Below, piece by piece: positions 1 through 9,304 of a stretch of DNA of 64,000 bases (positions are counted from its first letter, which is position 1; every line of letters begins with the position of its first letter). Origin of the DNA: Rubripirellula reticaptiva (lineage in GTDB: Bacteria; Planctomycetota; Planctomycetia; Pirellulales; Pirellulaceae). The position numbers were made by a program, and so were the translations under genes. Location of the stretch: positions 868,001 through 932,000 of the forward strand of contig NZ_SJPX01000002.1 in NCBI RefSeq assembly GCF_007860175.1. Reading direction: 5' to 3'. The notes below the pieces were generated by a model that did not search any database, was not told where the DNA came from, and worked only from the letters and a program-made list of their open reading frames with translations.

Positions 1-1228
1 CTTCGGCGTCATCCCAGCCAAATGTTCGTATACCGTCGGTGCCAGCGACAATCGTGTTGTTGACAATGCTAAGATTCTGGGGAACGGTCGCAAAAGGCTT
101 GGACAGGAAACCAGTTCGATTGGTGACAATCAAGTTGTTTTGAATCAGTGCGTCAGCTGTTGCTTGGATCGCAGTATCGTTGGAATTGATGACGACGTTT
201 TCTTCGATGACATTCCGATCTTCGATTGCGCGCCCGGTTCGATAAACGACGATCCCCGGATAATTTGTATTCTGAACAAAATTATGCTTGATGGTATTCG
301 CGTAGGAGCCATCCTTTATTTCGATGCCGTCACCTTGACCTACATCCCTGGCGTTCAGGTTGTAAATGTAATTGCCAATCACATATGAATGATGCGTAAT
401 ATGAGATCCGTCATGCGCACCAAGATAGAGCCCCTCGCCATTCCCGCCAGTATCGTGGATCTCGTTGTCAATAAAGTACAAGTACGAGGTATTCTTTGAA
501 TTTGCGGCAATGCCATTGCCGTCGGTTTGCGAAATCTCGACATCGTGCAGCATGAAGTGATCAACTTCCTGCAACTTGATTCCCGTCGATCCGCCTATTA
601 ATTCCAGCCCCTCAATGATCAAATACTGGGACGGAAAAATGTTCACCACATTCTGCTTGACGTCTGATCGAGTGATAACGACGACTTCGCCCGGGGCTCC
701 CGCAATCGTAACGGGGTTCTGAGCTGTACCGGCTGCTTCGATCGTAAAGAACGAATCCACAAAGTACTCGCCCGCGTGAATCTTAATATGTTCACCCGCC
801 GAAAGATTGCTGAGCACGCTCTTCAGTGCCGCACCATTCTCAGCGGGCGTTAAAGCCGAGTCATAGTGAACTTCCAAGGTCACCGGACCTTTGTTGGCGT
901 ACCAGTCGGGCGCAAAACTAGGCGAGTCGCCAACTTTCCTCCAAAACGGAACGATCTCGTTCGATGGAGACGCCGCCAATCCAATTTGATTTGACGCGAT
1001 ACTGGCGGCATAGCTTTCCGATGCCGCCACTGTCTCGACCGAAGCAAGACCTGCCGTCGATTCGAACATCGCCAGGCCACTGAAGACCCATCGGCTCTCG
1101 AGTTGCTCGGAACGAAGTGATTTTCGAACAGATCGACGAACACGGGGCGCTGAGGTTCGAAAAAGTCTCAAGAACCGCGTGGCATTAGAAAACACTTCGA
1201 CCCATCTCCCAGAGAAAACTTGAGACAC
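1..1228 (-). CDS. Secreted parallel beta-helix protein, C-terminus cut by window edge
   Basis: An open minus-strand frame runs without a stop from a GTG at 1228 to the left edge, giving about 409 residues of a longer protein. The N-terminus has an Arg-rich stretch followed by RKSLRSEQLESRWVFS, the EQLExR-type motif common at the start of large exported planctomycete surface proteins. From about residue 110 it reads as a right-handed beta-helix: repeated short N-rich turns such as IYNLNARDVG, NTIKHNFVQNTNYPG and LSIVNNTIVAGTDG. Such folds occur in polysaccharide lyases, epimerases and adhesins, so a role in handling the polymer made by the upstream cluster is plausible (inference). The start is uncertain: GTG at 1195 or the TTG a few codons later are alternatives; the frame is closed by TAG just upstream of 1228. 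The C-terminus, where an exosortase or dockerin signal would sit, is outside the window. Confidence 0.8.
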   Translation of the reverse strand, partial: MSQVFSGRWVEVFSNATRFLRLFRTSAPRVRRSVRKSLRSEQLESRWVFSGLAMFESTAGLASVETVAASESYAASIASNQIGLAASPSNEIVPFWRKVGDSPSFAPDWYANKGPVTLEVHYDSALTPAENGAALKSVLSNLSAGEHIKIHAGEYFVDSFFTIEAAGTAQNPVTIAGAPGEVVVITRSDVKQNVVNIFPSQYLIIEGLELIGGSTGIKLQEVDHFMLHDVEISQTDGNGIAANSKNTSYLYFIDNEIHDTGGNGEGLYLGAHDGSHITHHSYVIGNYIYNLNARDVGQGDGIEIKDGSYANTIKHNFVQNTNYPGIVVYRTGRAIEDRNVIEENVVINSNDTAIQATADALIQNNLIVTNRTGFLSKPFATVPQNLSIVNNTIVAGTDGIRTFGWDDAE

Positions 1229-1365
1229 TGTCTCTATTCTCTAGATCGAACTACCAGCGCAAGCGACTTCAAGTCAAGCGAGCTAGCGGCTTGGGGGCCG
1301 CTGGTACAGGGCACCGCGAAAAACCACAGCCCGATCCGGCAATGGCATCATGGCTCGGCGAGTCG

Positions 1366-2514
1366 TCAAGACTCCTCCGAGCAACTCACTCGTTGAGCCT
1401 TTTCCCACTGGGGCGGCTGCCGATTAAACAGACCGCGGCTAAGCCCGATCGCGATCGCAACTTGGCTCATCGAAAAGTAAAACACGACGCCGCCAAGTGA
1501 GGTTGCTCGAAATTTTGGAACAACGCAAATCACAGCAGCAATCGCAATGCCCGCTAGCTCCGAGCACAGAATGAATTCATAGACGAAACCCTTTGACGCG
1601 AGCACCAAACTGCACACGACTAGGAACACAATCAACACGGGCGACGCCCATCGCAACACTTTGTGCGACAAAAACTGAAACCAAATCGAATACTGGTTCC
1701 AGCGTGGAACGTTGCCGCGTCGCAAGAGCTGAACGGCGCCCGCCGCAATTCGTATCCGACGATTGAATTCCTGGCGAGCGGAAAGTGTGCCCGTCTCTGT
1801 CGCCGTTGCGGTGGGTTCGTAAATGATCCGCTTTGCGGACCGCAAGACATTCATCGAAATCAAGAAGTCATCCAAAATCGTGTCCTGCGGCAACGGCTCG
1901 AATAGTCCTCGGCGTAACACATACATTGCACCATCGACGCCGATCACGCTCCCAACACTTGACTCGGCCTGCTGGATCCGACGTTCCAATTGATAATAGA
2001 GCGATTCGCCGGATCGAAATTCCTTGTCACTGCCAATCAAGCGAACCTCACCAGTAACCGCGCCCACATTGGAATCCGACAAGTGCTTCACCATGCACAA
2101 CACGGACGCCGAATCCATCGTCACGTTAGCGTCAGTCAACAGCAGGTTTTGATGAGCAGCCTCGGCCACCAATCGGTTAACTGCCGATGCTTTTCCGAGT
2201 CGGTCTTTCGCCGAATAGAAACGAACTCTGTCATTCGTGTTCGCTCGTGCAATGTCCGCCGTACCATCGCTGCTGCCGTCGTCAAAAACCAGCAGTTCAA
2301 TATGGTCCGTGGGATAGTCCAAATCATAGAAATTTTGAATCTTCGCTTCCAATACCGCAGCTTCATTGTGCGCCGGAACAATCACGCTAAGCGAAGGCAG
2401 GTCACCGTCGACAGGGTGAGTCTGATGATGCCGCAACAGCCCAGCTAGCAGCGGATACAGCACATAAGTGTGCAGCAAGAGCCCGAACGTCAGCCAAAAC
2501 GCAACTGCGATCAT
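1366..2514 (-). CDS. Membrane glycosyltransferase family 2
   Basis: 382 residues. GT-A fold family 2 transferase: SVIVPAHNEA near residue 45, nucleotide-binding VFDDGSSDGT, the DxD-like LLTDAN, a GVDGAMYVLRR acceptor loop, the general-base region LDDFLIS, and an RRIRIAAG stretch close to the QxxRW position of processive enzymes. One N-terminal and about three C-terminal membrane helices place it in the inner membrane, so it probably adds a sugar to a lipid-linked or growing polymer. The ATG at 2514 overlaps the stop of the upstream gene as ATGA, which fixes the start and implies translational coupling. It is a close architectural copy of the upstream gene, suggesting tandem duplication. The sugar substrate cannot be read from the sequence. 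Confidence 0.9.
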   Translation of the reverse strand: MIAVAFWLTFGLLLHTYVLYPLLAGLLRHHQTHPVDGDLPSLSVIVPAHNEAAVLEAKIQNFYDLDYPTDHIELLVFDDGSSDGTADIARANTNDRVRFYSAKDRLGKASAVNRLVAEAAHQNLLLTDANVTMDSASVLCMVKHLSDSNVGAVTGEVRLIGSDKEFRSGESLYYQLERRIQQAESSVGSVIGVDGAMYVLRRGLFEPLPQDTILDDFLISMNVLRSAKRIIYEPTATATETGTLSARQEFNRRIRIAAGAVQLLRRGNVPRWNQYSIWFQFLSHKVLRWASPVLIVFLVVCSLVLASKGFVYEFILCSELAGIAIAAVICVVPKFRATSLGGVVFYFSMSQVAIAIGLSRGLFNRQPPQWEKAQRVSCSEES

Positions 2515-3668
2515 CGCTCCGGCTTCCAAACACCAATGGCGTTGCCAGCAGCCAACATCGCCAGACCTCTGGCCGACGCGACGTTCACCATCAAAAAGTA
2601 ATAGGCGACGTACACCAATCGGACCCGACGCAGACTTTTGAACACATATAGGAACGCCGTTCCGTAGCCACACAGCTGCAAGCCGAGCAGAGCCGTGTAG
2701 AACGACTCTCCGCTTCCGCGAGACACTTCCGCTGCCGCGAGAGCTGCCGAAGTCGTCAGCATGACCACCAGGAATAATGGGCAAAACCAACGCAAAACCT
2801 TGTGCCCAATCAATTGAACTGCAAACCAACCGACACGAAATGGATTCATTGCTGCAGGCACTTTCAAGACCGCTCGCATGCTACGATTCACGATCCGGCG
2901 TTTACGACGAAACTCACCGGAAAAATCCGGAGCAGCGTCTTCGAAGCACACCGCTTCCGAATCAAACACTCCGCGATATCCTTTCGCAACGACCTTCAAA
3001 GGCAACAAAAAATCGTTAATGTCCTCGGCCGACAGCGACTCAAAAAGCTCCTTACGAAGTGCGTAGATCGCGCCGTCGGCACCGACCACGCTGCTCAAGC
3101 GACTCTCCCATGCCTTTATCATCAATTCGATCGACCAATAGATATTCTCAGAATCCGATGACGAAGACTCAATATTCGAGTAACACTGCCGCCCCACCGA
3201 ATAGCCAACACGAGGGTCCTCAAAATGTCTCGCCAATTTTGAGAGCGCGTCCGGTTGAAAAATAGAATTAGCATCCGTAAAAACCAAAATTTCGCCCGTT
3301 GCCTGGGGACAAAACTGAGTCAAGCCAGCGGATTTACCCGATCGAGTTTCCATCCGGCATAGCTGAATCCGCGGATCATCGAAGCCCCGAACAATCTCGT
3401 CGGTGCCATCGTCCGACGCATCCGAGATCACCATCACATCCAACAGTTGATCGGGATATTCAATCGCCAATGCGTTGGCGATCTTCGCGCCGATACAGCC
3501 CGCTTCGTTAAACGCACTAACGATCAACGTCACCGATGGAGTTGCCCGCCCTGGCATCGGAACACGCCGAAAACGAGACAGCATGAAAACGCCGGCGGGA
3601 TACAACAAAAACGGAGTTGCAAAAGCGAAAGCCGCAAACCAAAAAACCGGAACTAAAAAGAAGGTCAA
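2511..3668 (-). CDS. Membrane glycosyltransferase family 2
   Basis: 385 residues, paralogue of the next gene downstream. It has an N-terminal membrane helix (about residues 3-28), TLIVSAFNEAG, the VISDASDDGTDE nucleotide site, VFTDANSIF as the DxD motif, GADGAIYALRK, INDFLLPLKV and FRRKRRIVNRS, then three C-terminal hydrophobic helices. This is the usual layout of cellulose-synthase/hyaluronan-type or lipid-linked sugar GT2 enzymes. No ATG lies before the first membrane helix; TTG at 3668 is the first possible start because an in-frame TGA immediately precedes it. The pair of GT2 genes lies between the two beta-helix genes at the distal end of the polysaccharide cluster; they may form a sub-unit building a branch or a second glycan (inference). 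Confidence 0.88.
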   Translation of the reverse strand: MTFFLVPVFWFAAFAFATPFLLYPAGVFMLSRFRRVPMPGRATPSVTLIVSAFNEAGCIGAKIANALAIEYPDQLLDVMVISDASDDGTDEIVRGFDDPRIQLCRMETRSGKSAGLTQFCPQATGEILVFTDANSIFQPDALSKLARHFEDPRVGYSVGRQCYSNIESSSSDSENIYWSIELMIKAWESRLSSVVGADGAIYALRKELFESLSAEDINDFLLPLKVVAKGYRGVFDSEAVCFEDAAPDFSGEFRRKRRIVNRSMRAVLKVPAAMNPFRVGWFAVQLIGHKVLRWFCPLFLVVMLTTSAALAAAEVSRGSGESFYTALLGLQLCGYGTAFLYVFKSLRRVRLVYVAYYFLMVNVASARGLAMLAAGNAIGVWKPER

Positions 3669-3896
3669 TCAACAATAGAGGGGCAAGAGGTAACCGATCA
3701 GAAGTTCAAACGTGAACAGCGGAATTCCAATTTCCAACAAACGATCTTTGGAAGCACAGGGCCCCGAAAAAGACAAGCAAAGCATTAGTCACGCTTGAAA
3801 GCCAAGAGAAATTTACGACAAAATCTCTCATTGCCAGACCGGGAATCCCGTCTTATAGCCCAGCGGGACCGATGTGCGATTTCTTTCCGAGCTGCA
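3669..3896. other. Intergenic gap in the polysaccharide cluster
   Basis: 228 bases between the beta-helix gene and the first GT2 gene. No frame here looks coding and no clear terminator hairpin was found. It separates the two GT2 genes from the tightly overlapping genes upstream, so a separate promoter could lie here, but no good -35/-10 pair was recognised. Confidence 0.4.
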
Positions 3897-5630
3897 TCAG
3901 TCGGCTTGCGTATTGCGGAAATGCTGGCACGCTCCAATATCTGAGTTGCGATTCGATGGACGTCTTGCGCCCCAAAAATCAAGACGAGCGTCAGCTATCG
4001 GGATAGCTGACGCTGTCTCGTTACCAGTGGTGCTTGGGATCATCTGATCGTCCAAGCTTGTGGGGCCCAACGTGGATGACGTGTCGAGATCCGGATGCCT
4101 GTCTAATCCTGCATACAGATTATTGCTGAACAACAGGTCCTCCGAACCAGAGACCAAGTAAATATATTTCCCTCCGCTGGCCATATGGACGATGTTGTTT
4201 TGAAACGAAACGGATAGAACATCCTCTCCTCCGATAGTCAATCCGTGGCCTCGGCATGCTATCAAAGTATTATGATAAAACGCCGCCTTGCCATTGAGGC
4301 AATAGATCGCTGATGAACTACTATCCATGAAGCCAGCGCCGATGACAATGTTGTTGTAAACCTTTGCTGTTTCTGGCTCTGGCTCGCCAGGGGCATTTTC
4401 CCAGGACATTGAATATATCCCAATACCACGTCCAGCGAACTCTTGGCAATCAACGAAATTGTCATGGATGGCATGCCCCTTACACGACTTGCCTTTCGGA
4501 ATACGATTCCCCTGATGATTGACAACGATCATAGGCCCGATCGCGTATTGGTTGTCATAACAATAGTTCCACCCCAGTTCGACGCCTTTATTTCGTGAAG
4601 CATCACCCGAAATGTAGAGAGCGTGATCAAGCTTGTTGTTCGAAATCCCGCCATGCGAACTATTGCCTAGCACTTGAATGTTGCTTGCAAAAGTGGCTAT
4701 CGGCGCCGTGCCTGTCCCGAACGTTTGGCATCCGACGCAGTCATTGCCGACTGCACGGATCCCATACCCACGCTCTCCATTCGCGGCTCCAAGAAACAGG
4801 CACGTCTGCGTTGCTCGAAGTCGAAATTTCGAAATCGTCCAATAGTCGCGAGCTAACATGAAGTTGCCAATCATCGACTGTGAAACGCCATTTCCAACCG
4901 AGTCAATCGTCGCAATTTCGCCAGGATAAGACGCAAGGGCAATCGGTGCGTTCTCCGTTCCGTCGGTGCTATTGCCTCTGGTCAGGTAGAAGTTCTGTTT
5001 CCCTGTAAAAAACTTGTCGCCGTACGCTTGTTCCGTCTGACGAAAGTAAAGGACGTCACCTGGCCTTAAAGACTTGACGGCTTCGTTTGGACTGGACCAT
5101 GGGGCGTCATGCGTGCCATTCCCTGGGCTTGACGCATCCTGATCAACGAACAAGAGATTCCCCTCAATGACCGAGAAGGGAAATTCGGAAGACGTTTTAC
5201 CGCCGACAGTTAGCGACAAACTACCTACGCCGACGGGACACTCGGACCGCAACCAAAAAGTAATTCGTTTCAGGAAAAAGACATCGAATGAATCACCATT
5301 CCATTCGGCATAGTCGCTATCTCGGTCAAGCTTGACTCCATTGACGGTGACAAAACTGTCGCCACGCTCCGTCCCGAAGCCGTTGCCCCAAATCGTAACG
5401 GCTGCCCCTTTTTGCGGATCGGTCGCTGACCATCCAATGCTTGGAGCATGCGTAAGATCCGAAAAGTACAGGTTTGGAGGCTGCCCTGGACGTTCAGGAA
5501 TTACCTTTCGATATTCGAAGGGGACGCTTTGATCGGCGGGAGCAACAGTCCCCCTGAATACAGACAAAAACAATGCGGAAGTGCAGACGAAAAAAAACAA
5601 AATGCTATTAGTTCTTAATAGAGTTTTCAT
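3897..5630 (-). CDS. Exported TIG/beta-helix polysaccharide-processing protein
   Basis: 577 residues. A signal peptide (MKTLLRTNSILFFFVCTSA, then LFLSVFRG) is followed by an IPT/TIG-like immunoglobulin domain (about residues 45-145; VTIWGNGFGTERGD and FVTVNGVK) and then a right-handed parallel beta-helix domain (about 155-560) with many PbH1-like turns such as GISNNKLDHALYISGDA, KVYNNIVIGAGF and VSFQNNIVHMASGG. The order signal peptide, TIG, beta-helix is known for secreted polysaccharide lyases and epimerases, so cleavage or epimerisation of the cluster's own polymer is the likeliest role (inference; no catalytic residue identified). The ATG at 5630 begins directly at the signal peptide; upstream in-frame starts would add about 25 residues inside the preceding gene. 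The gene overlaps the end of the upstream glycosyltransferase by 23 bases. Confidence 0.85.
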   Translation of the reverse strand: MKTLLRTNSILFFFVCTSALFLSVFRGTVAPADQSVPFEYRKVIPERPGQPPNLYFSDLTHAPSIGWSATDPQKGAAVTIWGNGFGTERGDSFVTVNGVKLDRDSDYAEWNGDSFDVFFLKRITFWLRSECPVGVGSLSLTVGGKTSSEFPFSVIEGNLLFVDQDASSPGNGTHDAPWSSPNEAVKSLRPGDVLYFRQTEQAYGDKFFTGKQNFYLTRGNSTDGTENAPIALASYPGEIATIDSVGNGVSQSMIGNFMLARDYWTISKFRLRATQTCLFLGAANGERGYGIRAVGNDCVGCQTFGTGTAPIATFASNIQVLGNSSHGGISNNKLDHALYISGDASRNKGVELGWNYCYDNQYAIGPMIVVNHQGNRIPKGKSCKGHAIHDNFVDCQEFAGRGIGIYSMSWENAPGEPEPETAKVYNNIVIGAGFMDSSSSAIYCLNGKAAFYHNTLIACRGHGLTIGGEDVLSVSFQNNIVHMASGGKYIYLVSGSEDLLFSNNLYAGLDRHPDLDTSSTLGPTSLDDQMIPSTTGNETASAIPIADARLDFWGARRPSNRNSDIGACQHFRNTQAD

Positions 5631-6792
5631 ATTGATCCAGTACCGAAATGATTTGACTCGCATTGTCCGTCCATCGTCGCTCTGCGAGCACGTATTTTTT
5701 TGCATTTGCGCCGATGCGTTCCCGCTTTAATTTGTCCTTGCAAGTACAAATCATTGCGTTCAAAAACTCAGTTTCGCTTCCGGCAGAAAACAAAACTCCC
5801 GTTTCACCATCGTTTACGATTTCCTGGATGGGCGGTAGGCGAGGTGCAATGCACGTCTTCCCAAGTGACATGTACTCGAGGATTTTCATTGGTGATCCCC
5901 AGTCGTTGGAATGTGGCATGAGACCAATGTCCATCGCGTCAATTAATGTGTTGACTCGGTCGTGACTGACCCCACCGGTCAGGACTAGCCGGTTCCCAAC
6001 TTCCTGCTGACACTTCAGCGTATCGAGTTCGCCTTCCAACTCGCCGGCACCGACAACCAGGAAGATCGAGTTTGGAATTTCCCGCAGCACCTCCGGCATC
6101 ACGCGGATCAACATACCGACACCGTGCCATCGCCTGAGCGAACCGACAAATCCGATCACCACACTATCCGAAGGAATCCCAAGATCCTGACGGCTTGCAT
6201 CAAGATTCTGCACATGGTCACGGACCCGCCGTTCGTTGATGGCGTTCGGAGTTACAACAACACGTCCCGAATCGTTTGTCCGATCAACAATGCATTGACG
6301 CAGTGGCTCAGAAACCGTTGCAATAAGCGTGCTGTTTGAGAGAACAAATCGCTCAGTCAGTTTGCAAACATTCTTGAATGCAATTTTTCGTCGGTTGAAT
6401 CGCCCAGCATAGGTAGAGTTCACTTCCAGTACGATCGGAATCCGGGCTAATTTCGCCACCAGAACTCCAGCAAAGTGATAGCAGGAATAGCGTTCGTAAA
6501 TGACGTCCGGTCGGTTCTGAAAAATAGAAATCGCCAACCGAGGAATGGAAATCGCGTTGTAGCCTAGTTCCGCAAACTGGCGGACCGCAATTCGAATGGT
6601 GCCGATCAATCCTTTTGACTTTTCAGCCGTCGTACCAGTCATGCCAAACTTCAAACCCGCTTCACGCTTGGCTGATTTCGGACAACACAAATCAACTTCG
6701 TGCCCAAGTTCGACAAATGCGTTTTTCATCTCATTGATGTGAACGCCTTCGGCTCCATCTCCTCGTGTTCGATGGTGGTATAGTATTTTCAT
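5608..6792 (-). CDS. Glycosyltransferase family 4/1 (GT-B)
   Basis: 394 residues, soluble GT-B fold. The N-terminal acceptor domain starts MKILYHHRTRGDGAEGVHIN, and the C-terminal nucleotide-sugar domain has VIGFVGSLRRWHGVG, VVGAGELEGEL and a C-terminal helix MKILEYMSLGKTCIAP with the glutamate of the EX7E element. It should transfer a nucleotide-activated sugar to the lipid-linked repeat unit on the cytoplasmic face. ATG at 6792 overlaps the stop of the upstream glycosyltransferase (ATGA), so both are translated together. Donor and linkage cannot be predicted. Confidence 0.9.
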   Translation of the reverse strand: MKILYHHRTRGDGAEGVHINEMKNAFVELGHEVDLCCPKSAKREAGLKFGMTGTTAEKSKGLIGTIRIAVRQFAELGYNAISIPRLAISIFQNRPDVIYERYSCYHFAGVLVAKLARIPIVLEVNSTYAGRFNRRKIAFKNVCKLTERFVLSNSTLIATVSEPLRQCIVDRTNDSGRVVVTPNAINERRVRDHVQNLDASRQDLGIPSDSVVIGFVGSLRRWHGVGMLIRVMPEVLREIPNSIFLVVGAGELEGELDTLKCQQEVGNRLVLTGGVSHDRVNTLIDAMDIGLMPHSNDWGSPMKILEYMSLGKTCIAPRLPPIQEIVNDGETGVLFSAGSETEFLNAMICTCKDKLKRERIGANAKKYVLAERRWTDNASQIISVLDQYENSIKN

Positions 6793-7970
6793 TGATCTGT
6801 ATTTAGTTCAGTCCGAGGTGCTCTACTGGTTAAACACTGCACTACGGTTTTTGCAACGGATGCCCATGTGACGTCCGCGACGGTCTTAGCAATGAGTGGG
6901 CGGTCAGGTTTCCGTTCGAGACAACTCTTAATCGCCACACCTAGATCGATCGGACTCTCGGTCGCAACGAGAACACCTGCCCAGGGCTCTTCAAGGTAAC
7001 GCGAGTTATCTCCCGCGTCAGTTGCCACAACCGGTAGGCCCGTCGAAAGCGCCTCCAACACCGCGTTGCAACATCCTTCACGACGACTTGCCAGCGCAAA
7101 AAGATCGGCAGCGCGAAGCCAATCAGCCACTTCATTGGGTGGTTTGCTGCCAACAAAATGAACTCGGTCTTGCACGTTCAATTCATTGGCCAAGTCTTGC
7201 AAGCTTTTTCCCCAAGCTGATTCAACGCCTCCGCCAATGCAGACCAATTGAAAATCGCAGTCGGACTGAATGTTAGCCACCGCGCGGACAAGAATGTCGT
7301 GTCCTTTCACAGCCTTCAAGTTGCCCACCGAGACCACCAATTTTCCGGCACTTTCGTAACCGATGCTAGATCTCGCATTGGCTTGATCGCCCGTACTATA
7401 GGTCGCCGCATCGACTCCGTTTGGGATGACCGTGATTTGATCGGCGGGCACACCTGCCGTCACTGCCGCTGCTTTTAGCGAGTGACTAACCGCAATCACT
7501 CCTGTCGCTTCACACAGCGCCTGCAACAATTGATCACCACGCGATGATCGCCCAAAGAGATCGACCTCAAGTCCTCGAATCGTGATAAAGATCGGCATAC
7601 CGCGACGCTTGGCGACTCGCCAACACCCGACACCCTCGGGGTAACCAAAATGAGCGTCCAGAATGGCGTCGCTCACCACTTTGGGATCCATCCCGTCAAG
7701 CCAGCGATCGACGCATCGATCAAGCCAAAAGCCGTCGAGGCTTTTGGCAACGCCCGGAAAGTAGAACATGCTAGCTGCGTCAACGGTTAGATTCTCGGTG
7801 CTGATCGCTGGGTCGGTCCTGCGAGGGCGAACGAGGGGAAACCACGGCTGTGGGGCCAACGCGCGGGTGGGGACCAGCTTTGCGAGCTCTTCCAGCCGGC
7901 GACGAACAAACAGTCCACACAAAGGCGATTGCTGGGTTGGCAGATTGGTGCATACGCTAAGGACGTTCAC
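6789..7970 (-). CDS. Glycosyltransferase family 4/1 (GT-B)
   Basis: 393 residues. The start is the GTG at 7970, which overlaps the upstream stop as GTGA and begins the natural GT4 beta strand (VNVLSVCTNLPTQQSP). Motifs: CGLFVRRRLEELAK in the acceptor domain, VIPNGVD, KLVVSVGNLKAVKGHD, HFVGSKPPNEVADWLRAAD, FALASRREGCCNAVLEAL (EX7E region) and GLPVVATDAGDN. This pattern is typical of GT4 enzymes using UDP-, GDP- or ADP-sugars. It is one of four GT-B transferases in the cluster, consistent with a repeat unit of several sugars. Confidence 0.9.
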   Translation of the reverse strand: MNVLSVCTNLPTQQSPLCGLFVRRRLEELAKLVPTRALAPQPWFPLVRPRRTDPAISTENLTVDAASMFYFPGVAKSLDGFWLDRCVDRWLDGMDPKVVSDAILDAHFGYPEGVGCWRVAKRRGMPIFITIRGLEVDLFGRSSRGDQLLQALCEATGVIAVSHSLKAAAVTAGVPADQITVIPNGVDAATYSTGDQANARSSIGYESAGKLVVSVGNLKAVKGHDILVRAVANIQSDCDFQLVCIGGGVESAWGKSLQDLANELNVQDRVHFVGSKPPNEVADWLRAADLFALASRREGCCNAVLEALSTGLPVVATDAGDNSRYLEEPWAGVLVATESPIDLGVAIKSCLERKPDRPLIAKTVADVTWASVAKTVVQCLTSRAPRTELNTDQ

Positions 7971-9298
7971 GGCGATGCGTTGTCTTTCGCTGTGAGGTTT
8001 TGAACAAGGCCACGCGTGCTCTCTGATGAAGCTGCGAACAGTTGAGCGTAAGCCTGCTGGGCCCGCCGTTCGCTTTCCAGCCAATCGTCAAGCACTTCTG
8101 GCGTCAGTCGCCTAGCCAACGGACGGTCGCCGACTGGCTCTTCCGCAATACTCGAGTCCCGATAAATCTTCGAAAGAATGCGGTCACCGAGTTCGGATCG
8201 GTAGTGGCCGGACTCCCAATACCACCTCATGATGGTCTTTTTGTCTTTTGGCGTTGGTGTCGGTTCTGTGGTGTAGTTGTTATAGCTGGAAAAATCCCAA
8301 AGCGACACATCGTATCGATCGCACAGATGGGTCAGCGACGCCTTCCATCGCTCGAAATCATCCCAGCGCCCCGACTCGTCGAAGATTTCGAGAATATCGA
8401 CATGGTACGGATGGATGAATACGTCGATGTGAATGTCCTCACTCTGGCAAGCTTGTAAGACCGCTTCTACGGCGAGAAATTCGGTGGACCGATCCATTGC
8501 GGGCGCAACTCGCGTCAGACATTTTTGGGCATACTCGAGATTCTTCTGTCGAAACAGTGCCGCTTGCCCTTCGTCGCGAATCAGTTGACGAAACGCAACC
8601 CCCGAATTGAATCCCTCGTCGGACATGTCGGCTGTGTAGGGTGACCGCTGCTCGGCAACCGTGATCATCGAGTCTTTGAGGGCGGTGAGAGAAACGGTCG
8701 ATGCGACGATGTCACTTGCACGCGATTTCAGCGCGGCAAACGGCGTTGGGCCACCGCGCCGAGCAAGCAGTCGGCTATCCGCAGCGGAGCTCGTCTCATT
8801 TTCGGCGTCATCACTCGTCGCGCCGACTAAGTGGTCGGGCTTGCGGAGGAAATTGAGAAAGTCGACGCCTAGCAAGACCGCGTCTGGCGTTTGAGTCACA
8901 AGGGCGTGCTGCAGATATTGCGATGCAAGCTCGGTACCGCCACCCGGTTGCCCAAGGTTGTACGCAGGTCGTAAGCGGCTCGGTATTTCGCTGCTGCTTG
9001 GATCGATCCCAATATCGACTCGCGAGTTCCCCAGCAGGAGCAATTTGTAGCTGCCACGGGCCACTCCATACGCCTTCGTCATGCGAACTTGCCGTATCGC
9101 TTTCGGCTTTCTGGCATTCCAGCCATCGACTCGCGCATTGGCGAATCGAAAGTACGGATCGACCGACACGTTGAACGCAACGACCGCGCCCATTAGTACG
9201 CTAGCCACCAGCAGCCATTGCCATAAGTATCTCGAATGGGACGTTTGACGATCGTCATTCGATGGCGCGGTCACCGTTGCGTCATCTTGCGATTGCAT
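7967..9298 (-). CDS. Membrane-anchored SGNH-like partner of the MBOAT acyltransferase
   Basis: 443 residues. A short cytoplasmic N-terminus and one membrane helix (about residues 25-43) precede a periplasmic domain. KLLLLGNSRVDIGIDP (about 86-100) resembles the first block of SGNH/AlgJ/DltD-like proteins, with GNSR in place of GDS, followed by YNLGQPGGGTE as the second block. A conserved-looking FIHPYHVDI and LWDFSSYNNYT lie later. It starts six bases after the stop of the MBOAT gene, and such pairs (MBOAT plus an SGNH-like extracytoplasmic protein) form O-acetylation machines in alginate, cellulose and teichoic-acid systems. The role here, transferring the acyl group to the polysaccharide outside the membrane, is inferred from fold and neighbour; whether the active site is complete is not clear. 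Confidence 0.7.
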   Translation of the reverse strand: MQSQDDATVTAPSNDDRQTSHSRYLWQWLLVASVLMGAVVAFNVSVDPYFRFANARVDGWNARKPKAIRQVRMTKAYGVARGSYKLLLLGNSRVDIGIDPSSSEIPSRLRPAYNLGQPGGGTELASQYLQHALVTQTPDAVLLGVDFLNFLRKPDHLVGATSDDAENETSSAADSRLLARRGGPTPFAALKSRASDIVASTVSLTALKDSMITVAEQRSPYTADMSDEGFNSGVAFRQLIRDEGQAALFRQKNLEYAQKCLTRVAPAMDRSTEFLAVEAVLQACQSEDIHIDVFIHPYHVDILEIFDESGRWDDFERWKASLTHLCDRYDVSLWDFSSYNNYTTEPTPTPKDKKTIMRWYWESGHYRSELGDRILSKIYRDSSIAEEPVGDRPLARRLTPEVLDDWLESERRAQQAYAQLFAASSESTRGLVQNLTAKDNASP

Positions 9299-9304
9299 GG
9301 TTTC

